Assembly: GCA_023614405.1 (NCBI GenBank)
Contig: CM042691.1
Span: 174,130,927 to 174,194,926, forward strand
Origin: Avena insularis
Taxonomy: Eukaryota > Streptophyta > Magnoliopsida > Poales > Poaceae
Direction of reading: 5' to 3'
DNA: 64,000 nucleotides
Shown: positions 35,945 to 44,371 of the stretch, one piece after another
Numbering within the stretch: the first letter of the stretch is position 1
How the letters are laid out: every line of letters starts with the position of its first letter
Made by a program: the position numbers and the translations under genes
Notes under the pieces: model-generated
Told to the model about the DNA's origin: nothing
Seen by the model: only the letters and a program-made list of their open reading frames with translations
The model's database searches: none

Positions 35945-36980
35945 AGGAGACATTGTTTTAACGACCAACTATACGTATGGGAAATTTATTTCGCCAGATA
36001 GTTCTTGATCGATAGTTGCCATCGACTTCATTAGGTCAAATAGAACAACTTTCGTGAAGGGACCCCTATATAAAGAGGCTTCAGGCGACGGGAAACGGTG
36101 CTTCTTTTTTACCTCAACTCTCCCTGCCACCAGAAGCCGCCCCGCCGGAGGAATAGATCTAGATCTAAACCTCTAAACCCTTCTCCACCACCATAGCCAT
36201 CTTTCACCACTTATAATAGCAGATCTCTTCTCTAATTGGCCACATTGTAAGAATTTTGCTATCAACCTTATGATCTATATTACAATGTTTATGATTGTTG
36301 ATTTCATCTCTATGTGTGAGTATTTCTCCTTGCGCTAAGGGCTTCGGCCCAGCCTTGTAGCTTTTTGTGCATGTTATTTATTATAGATGGGATCTTGTAT
36401 TAGTTTGTATGACATGATGATTGTAGTATCCTATCTTACCCTCTAAGGACTTATCAGGTACCCAAGACCCCGAGGATTGATCCAGGTAAAGGGAGTGCGA
36501 GTAATGACTGATCTGCAGGATGAGAATCCCAGTGACAGAAGGAGTAGTACGGTTGTATGTGAGGAATTTACTTGGGATTAACGGTGACATCACTATGCAT
36601 ATCATTAGTTATCTTTCTTCTATGTATGAGACTAGTAGGCTATTTCTATAAGCGGTTGCAGAGGCGATAACAATTATGGATGCACTGCCCACATATAATT
36701 ATCTTGCTCTAACAATTACATGCATACTTTATTATTATCTATTATTCCTATCATATGTTTTGCAGAACTACTGGTGCGAAGACCCTAGTCCCTCTCTCTC
36801 CATCGTCAACAACAACAAAATTATTGCAAACTCTTGGTCCGATGAAAACACAAAAGGAATTCTAAAACTCTCGAAGGTCCGTTTAAGTAATCTTACTTTG
36901 CTTTGTGCTTCCCGAGGATTCGATAAACCTAGGTCTACTAGGAAAAAGAGCTATACTACATCCATAATCCGGATCAAAGG
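35945..36980 (+). repeat. Probable remainder of the outer Athila-like 3' LTR
   Basis: It has a TATA box at 36067-36074 (TATATAAA) followed by a CT-rich leader and a phrase near 36912-36930 (CCCGAGGATTCGATAAACC) like the U5 of Athila-type elements. The right end is not defined; GGATCA near 36973-36978 is one candidate. Continuity with 26687-26921 is an inference, because the copy 2 insertion shows no matching flanks. Confidence 0.45.
36067..36074 (+). promoter_or_regulatory. TATA box in the outer 3' LTR
   Basis: TATATAAA lies about 30 bp upstream of a GACGGGAAACGG leader, consistent with an LTR promoter. Confidence 0.5.
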
Positions 36981-37257
36981 TATCATAAACCGGCGAGGGA
37001 CCTCGGCCCTGGGGTAGTGGCCAAACTTGGGCTGACGGCCATGCATGTTGGTCGGCTGGTGCGTTGCCTCCAGCCAACCAAGCACCAGTGGCTTCATTGC
37101 CCGAGCCCAGCGATTTACAGGGAGCACGTTCTAATACCATGGTGGGGGATTCCAGCCCCTCCCATTCGTACCATAGTCTAGCTTCAAAACCTTGACATGA
37201 AGCAACAAAATATGAGCCATAACATATTAAGAATTCCCAAATTGGGCAATGCTACTA
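36981..37257. other. Unclassified DNA with a primer-binding-site-like phrase
   Basis: The minus strand near 37142-37130 reads ATGGTATTAGAAC, which resembles a tRNA-Met primer-binding site and may be a scrap of a minus-strand LTR element. No LTR pair is visible. Confidence 0.25.
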
Positions 37258-37414
37258 AACTTTACCAAATCAGACAATGCACATGAATAAAAGTTCACAT
37301 GAAGTACTGTGATGCACATGAACAAGTAGTAATCATAAACTTTCCAAAATCGGGCAATGCACATGAATTAAAGTATATATGAAGTACTACAATGCACATG
37401 AACAAGTAGTACTC
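37258..37414. repeat. Two-copy tandem repeat, period about 79 bp
   Basis: Each copy contains CAATGCACATGAAT, GAAGTACT and TGCACATGAACAAGTAGTA. The copies start near 37258 and 37337. Confidence 0.75.
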
Positions 37415-37639
37415 ACATCCCCAGTTTAGGGCATTTTGCTAATTCGAATCCCCAATTTTGAATGCACACAACCAAATCCCTAAATAGAAAATGCAAATAA
37501 AACCCCAAATTTCAATTCTCAACCACTATCGAATCCTAACTTGGTCGATTGAATCCCTAATCATAACCTAATCCTAAATTTCTCTTCAATTTGTGCAATC
37601 CAATCGTGCAAACCCTAACCGCTAAACAATCTGGAAAGA

Positions 37640-38074
37640 TCAAGAACTTACAGTGGGCAATGCGGCCTCCGTGGATGATCCTAAAGCAGTTGTAGGTGGT
37701 GCTGGAGCGGGAGAAGACGCGCGAGCATGAGGGTTGGGGCCACCTACACGGGCGGAAAAACCCTCATGAAATAATCGAGGGTTAACACGACGAATGCAGG
37801 GGCCTTTCTCGCTGCCTTGGTCGTAGATGCGGCCGCCGATGAAGAAGATGCATCTGTCGATGAAGAAGAGGCCGGTTGTCGCTGTGCCCGTTGCCGCTCG
37901 AGTTGCTCGAGGAATCACGTAGATGGAGGAGAGAGCTTTGAGCACCCTCGCCAATGCCGCCTCTCCTGTGGTGGCGAGCTTATCCAGTTGGGCGGCTGCC
38001 CATTTCTTCTAGGTCGTCATATCTCCGATGTTGAGGGAGCGGAGCGAAGGGAGATGAGGAGGTGCACCAGCCAT
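37640..38074 (-). pseudogene. Gene-like first exon with in-frame stop, function unknown
   Basis: The ATG at 38074-38072 opens a frame that meets a TAG at codon 22, then stays open to 37640. A CCCACTGTAAGTTC sequence near 37655 would be a good 5' splice site. The leader and exon are GC-rich, unlike the AT-rich flanks, as in grass first exons. The product has Ala/Thr-rich and Pro-rich parts and no domain I recognise. It may be a fragment of a host gene moved by a transposon, or a decayed TE gene. Confidence 0.3.
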
Positions 38075-38667
38075 GGAGGGCAACGCCGAATGGGGGTGAG
38101 TGGAGTGGAGTAGTAGTTAAGACGAAAATGTCCCGTCTCCCGTGCTTCCCAAAGCGTGGAACCACGAGGCACGCGGCGCTCGCCAGAGCGTGGCTCCGTG
38201 TAAATGCCCAATTTAGATGTTCCTACTGGACCAACTTTTGTCCTTCTTTAAAACTCATGCCATGTGAGCTGAAGACCCGACCCAGCTTAGCAAACGGGTT
38301 TATTTTGACACGCTGGGTGCAAAAAATGGAAAACGGGCTAACAAACATGTCCTAAATATTCTTGCTCCTGGATCAAACACTAAAAAATTGGAAGATTCTA
38401 GATCGACTCATTGTCAACCTTTTTCTAACACACATGTAAAAATAGAGAAGGATATATGAACTCAGTACGAAGTCCAATGTTATATTTCTAAAAAAGTCTA
38501 GTCTTATAGGAAAGCAATTCGTCCAACCTATCATTATTGTTTTTCAATTTTTGCATAGGGATATTCTTATGATTATATTATCAGATCAAACATACCTAGT
38601 AGTGATAAAAAATGTTAAAACAAAATTTCATGCACACCAACTGTACAAACACACACGACCGGTCAGG
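38075..38667. other. Unclassified spacer
   Basis: The left part continues the GC-rich leader of the gene-like exon; the right part (38230-38667) is AT-rich. I see no supported gene or repeat. Confidence 0.4.
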
Positions 38668-38740
38668 TAAGGGCATCTCCAGCGCCACGACCCAAATGAT
38701 CCTCCCGCGTTCGAACCGCGCCACCTCTCTAGCGGCCATC
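38668..38740 (+). mobile_element. Left end of a Harbinger-like DNA transposon
   Basis: TAA is followed by GGGCATCTCCAGCGCCACGA. PIF/Harbinger elements make 3-bp TWA duplications, and GGGCATCTCCA ends are frequent in grass members. The element seems to contain the ORF at 39060-39530. No matching right end (GGAGATGCCC) is visible before the Copia at 48421, so the right side is probably deleted. Confidence 0.5.
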
Positions 38741-39059
38741 CATTCGGACTGACCCGTCTGACGCAACCCATTGGCGCCAAATTTGGATGGCCGATGCGTC
38801 TACGTGGACGCGGTCAGACCGAATCCGTGTTCGGGCGCCGGGCATTGGGACCGGTATGTAAGCGGCATAGAAATATCGGCCGCCTACAACACCGCTTCGT
38901 CGCATGCGTCAGTACCGCTCGAGACAGTTCCCGCCGGAGGTATCCCCATTCCAGCGATGCAAAAACGTAAATGTGCGGTTCACCATGAAACAACCAGATA
39001 AAAGTTTTCATTCAAATTTAGAAGGTTTTACAAAGGTTAGAACAAAACAACAAGCTAAA

Positions 39060-39530
39060 TTACATGCGCAGTACGCCGACGACGGCAACAATCCTCATAG
39101 GCCGTTGCGCCGCATGAAGGCTTTGACATCGCCTGAGATGCGGCGGGTAAACGAGACCCCACTCCTCTTCGAGAGAGCGGTAGATTGCCCTCTGTGTGTC
39201 CAACTCCTCCTTTGTTAGTTCGAGGCGGACGCGCAATGCCTCATCGCCAGGGCGAGCACACACAATCTCAGGTATCTTAGTGTATGCCAACTCCAGTTCT
39301 GGTTGTCGGAGATGCTGCGGCAAGAACATGTCGTTGAAGACATATCAACTGAAGGGTTGGACAGTCATGCGGTTGACCGCCACTCGCCACACAGAGCTAT
39401 CAGCCTCGGGCCTCCTGGAGCTCTCCTGCTGCTCCATTGGCTTCTTTGTCAGCTGGTCAAAGTCGGATATGTCGTCCAACTCCTTCCCTAGGCGGCCGAG
39501 CGGGCTCGAAAATTATTCACCGGAGCTCAT
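39060..39530 (-). pseudogene. TE-associated ORF split at its start codon by the MULE
   Basis: The minus strand reads ATGAGCTCCGGTGAA from 39530, in one frame for 156 codons to a TAA at 39062-39060. There is a TAA at codon 6 (39515-39513) and a TGA at codon 62 (39347-39345). The readable protein has SPLGRLGKELDDISDF, SSVWRVAVNRMTVQPF, MFLPQHLRQPELELAY and YRSLEEEWGLVYPPHLRR. I recall similar TE-linked proteins in wheat but know no function. The first nine bases are the MULE target-site duplication, so the 5' region now sits beyond 48157. Confidence 0.55.
39522..39530. repeat. 9-bp target-site duplication GGAGCTCAT, left copy
   Basis: It is identical in sequence and orientation to 48149-48157. 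Nine base pairs is the canonical Mutator-type duplication length. Confidence 0.9.
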
Positions 39531-39645
39531 GGGCTTATAGCTCCTATGCGACGTCTTTACATGGAATTGGAAGGAAAGCGACATCGTTGCAAACAATATC
39601 TGGCATGCGACGGTTGTAAGGCGGCAAATAGCTCTCGTGCGACAC
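39531..39645 (+). repeat. Left terminal inverted repeat of the MULE
   Basis: Compared with the reverse complement of 48034-48148, the first 59 bases differ at one position. The next 50 differ at about a dozen. Confidence 0.92.
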
Positions 39646-39890
39646 TTCTACTTAACCCCACGAGACCGTCAACAAATTCGAATCAGCTGAGCACAGTAGG
39701 ACCCACAGCCTCTCCACGTCACGGCGGAACTCACCTGATGTCCACCTCATATCGTGGGATCCACCTTGTGGTCGAAGAGAGCCGTTGGCCCCGATCCGTC
39801 CCCGCACCCGAGCACTCCCGCCACCATTCCAGCATCTCATCCCCTTCCGTTTTCTTCTCCGGCGAGCAAGTGCGGCAACGCCGGTGAGGG
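39646..39890 (+). promoter_or_regulatory. Upstream region of the GRF gene
   Basis: 245 bp between the inverted repeat and the GRF start codon, GC-rich toward the gene. In MuDR-type elements the inverted repeats carry the promoters, so this is where a promoter or leader is expected. No clear TATA box is seen. Confidence 0.35.
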
Positions 39891-40419
39891 ATGTCGAGCT
39901 CTGCTTCCTCCCACCGCTCATGGCCTCGGTATGGTGCGGTGCCGATGAGGAGGTGCCCCGATTGCCCCTGTACGGCGCCCCTGAAGCGGCTTGTCACATC
40001 CATCGACAAGAACGGCAACATTGGCCGGGAATTTGTGAAGTGTGAGAGCAAGCCCGAGCCGGTAAAGGTGAGATCTGAGTGTTTCGAGCGCCAATTTCTT
40101 GCTTTTCTTTCAAAATTTCATGTATTTCATCGAATTTGGGATTTAGGGTTCATCTCTGTGATTTCAGGAACTGCCAAAATGTGGGCATTTTGAGTGGCTT
40201 GATGAGTACATCGAGCGAATTGGGGTGGAGGTAGCATCCCGGGAGCTCGAAAACCCGTCCGTGGTGGAGCAATTGGGATGTGGCAACCCCATTTCCGCTG
40301 GTACTATGGTGGATGCGGAAGTGAAGGCCGAGCTGAAGAAGATGAACAAGCAGCTAAGGCAAATCATCGAATTGAAGAAGCAGGACAATCTGATGGCCGT
40401 TTTTTTTATTTTTGTGTAA
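39891..40419 (+). CDS. GRF-type zinc-finger protein (two exons)
   Basis: Exon 1 is 39891-40067 (59 codons), a GT-AG intron is 40068-40167 (100 bp, GTGAGA...TTTCAG), and exon 2 is 40168-40419. The product is 142 residues. Cys26 and Cys29 (RRCPDCP), NGNIGREFVKC and, after splicing, LPKCGHFEWLDEY make a complete GRF zinc finger, a fold that binds single-stranded nucleic acid in other proteins. An acidic/basic helical segment follows (ELKKMNKQLRQIIELKK), probably a coiled coil. Similar short GRF proteins of Triticeae, from memory, end in a membrane-spanning tail. Here that tail lies in the next frame after a T run at about 40398-40405. It is the only intact-looking multi-exon gene in the window and lies wholly inside the MULE. 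Its role is unknown. Confidence 0.8.
40068..40167 (+). other. Intron of the GRF gene
   Basis: Phase-0 intron between codons 59 and 60, 100 bp, AT-rich. Splicing joins the two halves of the zinc finger. Confidence 0.8.
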
Positions 40420-41271
40420 TTTCTCTCGGATTAGTTTATCTCCTCATCGTTAGTCATTAGACAGCGCAGTCAGTGTTCGAGTGATGCTTTGTAATGGATG
40501 TAATGGTCTAAATATTTGGCTTGAATAAAATGCAACACAAATTCGGGCTAATTTTTGAGCTGCTCTATTTTCGAAATCAGTGTTCCTTCAGTTTCGTCAG
40601 TGTTCCTTTTATCAGTGTGCAGGGGGCGCTCGTGTGCAGGGGAGGGGTTGAAAAGTAAAAAAAACAATTGACGAGGATTGAAAAAGGCCAGGCCTAAATA
40701 TAACTTAGCCATGCCAAAATAGACGTATCCAGGCTCAATAGTAACTATATGTTGATTGGGCAAAAAAAATGGTACTCACGTTACAATCTAAATAGGGACG
40801 TGTGGATCTGCAGATACTCGTGCTCAGGTTGCAATCTTTTTTTTTGCAAAAGTAAATATATAAATGAAGTCGAAGGACATCCATTTAACTAATATAACTT
40901 GGGCGCTCCTTTAACTTATTAAATATGTAAATGACTTATTTGAAAATGAACCATGTGTTGTATGAACTTGTTTTTGTGTCTTTTGTTTTATACACTTGTA
41001 AATATATAAATATTGCACGAGTATTATATGAACTTGTTTTTGTGTCTTTTGTTTTATACACTTGTTGTTTTTGGTGTTTTGACAAATGACAATACAATAA
41101 AACACAGATTACAATAAAACAAGGGGATACATAATATTGGGATAACATTACTTATATTAGATAGGGGGATCGATAACATTACAATAAAAAGAAAAAAGTA
41201 CAATAATATAGAAGGGAATAGGCGCCCCGCCTAAACCCTGGGCTAGCCCCTAAACCCTAACCCTAGCTACC
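40420..41271. other. AT-rich spacer downstream of the GRF gene
   Basis: It holds the probable 3' UTR of the GRF gene (AATAAA at 40524-40529) and a tandem repeat at 40961-41065. No gene is visible. Confidence 0.5.
40961..41065. repeat. Two-copy tandem repeat, period 66 bp
   Basis: TATGAACTTGTTTTTGTGTC and the following TTTTGTTTTATACACTTG occur at 40961 and again at 41027, separated by an AT-rich spacer. Confidence 0.85.
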
Positions 41272-41683
41272 CTACTCCATCGGCGGTGCCGCAAGGCAGC
41301 CGCCAGCGGCATTCCACGCGCCAGCCTCTCTCTCGGTGCTCCGCTCGCTGCTCCTCCCGGAAGGCCCAGAATTGGCCTCCGTGGTTGTCGTCCTGCCTCG
41401 CGCCTTTTCTTCAAGGCTGGGCCTGCTTCTCCTCCCACTGGAGAAAGCAGCCTCGCTTTTCCTCCTTCTCGCTGCCTTTAGCCCAAGAGGCTTCGGAGGA
41501 GGTCGCCACGCCGGGAGGTTGGGGACTGGGTTGGTGACGATGGGCCCTTCTCTGTAAGGCAGGCGGGACTTCTTCTTCTTGCCACGCTTGGCGTGGGCGC
41601 CTTCTCCCACCACCGCCAGTGGTCCGGTGGTTGTCCTCGTCGCTACTTCGTGTCGGAAGGGAGGCGGAAGGGGAGGTCGCCAT
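41272..41683 (-). pseudogene. Gene-like GC-rich ORF inside the MULE, function unknown
   Basis: The ATG at 41683-41681 (MATSPSASLPTRSSDED) is preceded by a C/T-rich leader and an AATAAATAAAA box near 41780-41770, as expected for a plant promoter and 5' UTR. The frame shifts near 41590-41615 into a second ORF ending at 41272 (NPVPNLPAWRPPPKPLGL, then Ser/Arg-rich). Base composition differs strongly from the AT-rich neighbours. It could be a host exon captured by the MULE or a decayed MULE gene. I recognise no domain. Confidence 0.4.
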
Positions 41684-42111
41684 GGTCGGAGTGTTTGGGG
41701 TTGGGAGGAGGCAAAGGACGGCTCGAGGTTGAAGATGAGGGCAAGATGAGATGAGGAGGCAAAGGCGTTTTATTTATTGAGGGCGGGGCGTGAAGGGCGG
41801 CGTGGGAATCCAGCGTCGCGTTGGCGCAGACGCCGAGACGAGACGTGTGCGCTGCGTTGCATGTGGGAAGCGGGCGTGATCAATGCGAAAGAGAGAGAAA
41901 ATAGCTAGGATGCGACGTACTGTAACCCCTGCATCCGCTTCCCTGCATGCATGCATGCATTAATGCGAAAGAGAGAAAAAACGCCCAAGGTAGTTGTTCA
42001 TTGGCAGTGAAAATAAAAGGAAAAATAAAAGGTACTGCTCGTTTTACACACCGCATGCAACAAACTCGTTCGCTTTACACACGCAAGAAAATTGGGAGTA
42101 ATATTGACTTT

Positions 42112-42275
42112 TGTATGGCGATGAACCAGATGGGAGTAAGTTTGATGAAGAAAGTTGTTCGACGACACTTAATTAATGCGGCGTTGTTGTACGAAAATAG
42201 CTAGATCATGACGCTTAGGGGCAGTTCTGCATGCATGGTGCAGCCCGCGCCACCAGCCTCGATGCCACGCTCGGT
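42112..42275. repeat. Direct repeat, copy A (inside the MULE)
   Basis: It shares GGGAGTAAGTTTGA, GAAGAAAGTTGTT, AATAGCTAGATCATGACGCT and GCATGCATGGTGCAGCC with 42811-42993, with small gaps. Confidence 0.75.
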
Positions 42276-42349
42276 CCAACGGTCAATGGAGTGTGCCAAC
42301 GTTGTACGTTATATTTATTACATATTTTAGATTTTGATATTTTTTCTTA

Positions 42350-42810
42350 GGCTGGTCATAGTGACATGCATACTCCCTCTGTCCACAAATAAGTGTACGT
42401 TTGGCTTCAAAATTTGTCCACAAAAAGTATACTTCTACCTTTCCAATGCACTTGGGCATCCAATGCACAAAGTCCACAAAATTTGTCCACAAAAATATGT
42501 CCACAAAATTTAGAAGATTTTTTTCTTAAGGGTGACCTACAAGCTTATGGGTTGCCCACAAGCAATAAACAATTATTTTACTCTCTCCTCTCTCTCTTTC
42601 TTGTGTGTACTTTTAATAGACATGTGGGTCCCAGCTTATGGTGAATTTGACCTTATAGCCATTTCCATAATCTGTGTGGGTCCCATCTTATAGCAAAGGT
42701 TCACCTTATACATAGGTGATGTGGTATCATGCATATGTTACTAGTCTAAGTTACTACTCCATAGTGCAAAATAACATAGATGTGGTATCATGCAAAGTCT
42801 CATTTATTAC
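42350..42810. mobile_element. MITE-like composite between the direct repeats
   Basis: It starts GGCTGGTCATAGTGACATGC and ends with TATGTTACTAGTCTAAGTTA and CATTTATTAC, phrases of a common grass MITE. A Stowaway-like end, TACTCCCTCTGTCCACAAAT, begins at 42371 inside it without a matching right end. I read it as one MITE carrying a fragment of another. Confidence 0.4.
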
Positions 42811-42993
42811 AATGAACCTGAGGGGAGTAAGTTTGACTGAAGAAAGTTGTTACACATACACTTATTTAATGCGATTTGAGGAGTAAGTAACACGCTGTTG
42901 CACGTAAAATAGCTAGATCATGACGCTTAGGGGCATGCATGGTGCAGCCACCGCCAGCGCCTCGCATGCCACGCCAGATGCCACGCTGTTGCA
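42811..42993. repeat. Direct repeat, copy B (inside the MULE)
   Basis: Partner of 42112-42275, in the same orientation on the other side of the MITE-like block. Confidence 0.75.
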
Positions 42994-43240
42994 CATCAAA
43001 CGATGAAGCCAATCAGATTCCGAATCATCCATCCCACGGATCGCCAAGAGCTAGCCACAAATCCATCTAAGAGACGCCAACCAATCAGGTTGCGTAACAA
43101 GCCTTCCACGGATCGCCCAGCCACCCGCAGAATCCTTCTAGAAGACGCGATCGGACAGCCACGGTGTCGCTTAGGGTTAGATCTACGGTCCTCATTCGCC
43201 TTAGGGTTAGCGGGTTTAGGATGCAAATAACGGGTTTCAC

Positions 43241-43354
43241 AAGTTTGACCAGACATTCAAATGTGCATAACTAATTCAAAAAATCAAAAAATACAAAACC
43301 TTCGCATGGTGTCATGTTATGTGACATAGTTGTGAGGAAAATATCAAACTTGGT
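43241..43354. repeat. Direct repeat, copy A (about 115 bp)
   Basis: It begins AAGTTTGACCAGACATTCAA and ends ATATCAAACTTGG. It is nearly identical to 43899-44016. Confidence 0.85.
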
Positions 43355-43898
43355 CTATTGATCATATTTCAAAAAACCCTTCACAAAATGACCTATCTCC
43401 TCCGAGGTTTTCTGGCTTTCGGGTCAAATGACCAATGATATGGCTAGAATCAAGGCATAGTTTGTGATAATGTGCCCATATGTGGCATGCATGTCTATAA
43501 TGGGATGACTAACAATGTTGTAGCACAAAGTTTTCCTTTTCGACGCACAGAAAAATCATTTTCTATTTTACGAAAATCAAAGAGGGGATTTGTGAAGCAA
43601 CCACCAAATTGAAGTTTCAAAATGGTAACATCCTATTTTTCAAAAATACTAGACCACCTAGAATGTACAATTTCCCAACTTGATTATCTCAAACCTTTTA
43701 TTCCATCCCTGGTGAAAAAGACAAATCCTGCCGAATCGGCTGGAAGTGGGTAAGATATGAACTACAGGTACATGATTCCATGCTGATGATTTTTTGTAAA
43801 AATCATTTTTAGGTTCACAACATGCTATTTTATCAGAGATCCAATGCTAGTTTTGTGAGCCTCAGCCCCTAGCTAAGAATATTTATGAAAACCCTTCA
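43355..43898. other. AT-rich DNA between two direct repeats
   Basis: No gene is visible. The sequence style (AAAATCATTTTCTATTTTAC and similar) is that of non-coding transposon DNA, but I cannot name a family. Confidence 0.4.
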
Positions 43899-44016
43899 AG
43901 TTTGACCAGACATTCAAATGTGCATAACTAATTCAAAAAAAAACAAAAAAATACAAAACCTTCGCCATGGTGTCATGTTATGTGACATAGTTCTGAGGAA
44001 AAATATCAAACTTGGT
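43899..44016. repeat. Direct repeat, copy B (about 115 bp)
   Basis: Matches 43241-43354 with a few one-base insertions in A runs. Confidence 0.85.
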
Positions 44017-44371
44017 TTTAGAAATGGTTGAAAAAAAACTTGCTTAGAAATGGGGTGGTTTACCCTACCTTTGGAGCCCATTTCTACCCTATTTTGGGTG
44101 AGGGTGAGTTGTACTTCACAAAAGGGATCAGGGTGAGGATGAGTTGTATTGTACATATGAGAAAAACGTTAGAATCTCATACAAACATAAGAAAGTGACA
44201 TAGCTACATTTGTTGAAATTCAAATTTACCATCATATTTGAATTTTGTCCAAATTATCAACAAGTGACAAATTATTATAATAACAAATGTTTACAACAAC
44301 AAGTGCCAAATTATTAAAACAACAAGTGTCAAATGTTTACAGCAATAACAAATGTTTACAATAACAAATGT

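Noticed and set aside
36676..37017. 113-codon plus ORF
   Set aside because: It crosses the probable LTR U5 end and has no domain or promoter of its own.
36981..37142. Minus-strand LTR element from the TGGTATTAGAAC phrase
   Set aside because: No LTR pair, polypurine tract or coding domain supports it; kept only as an unclassified note.
42371..42400. Complete Stowaway MITE
   Set aside because: Only one end (TACTCCCTCTGTCC) is present; no right end with an inverted match was found.
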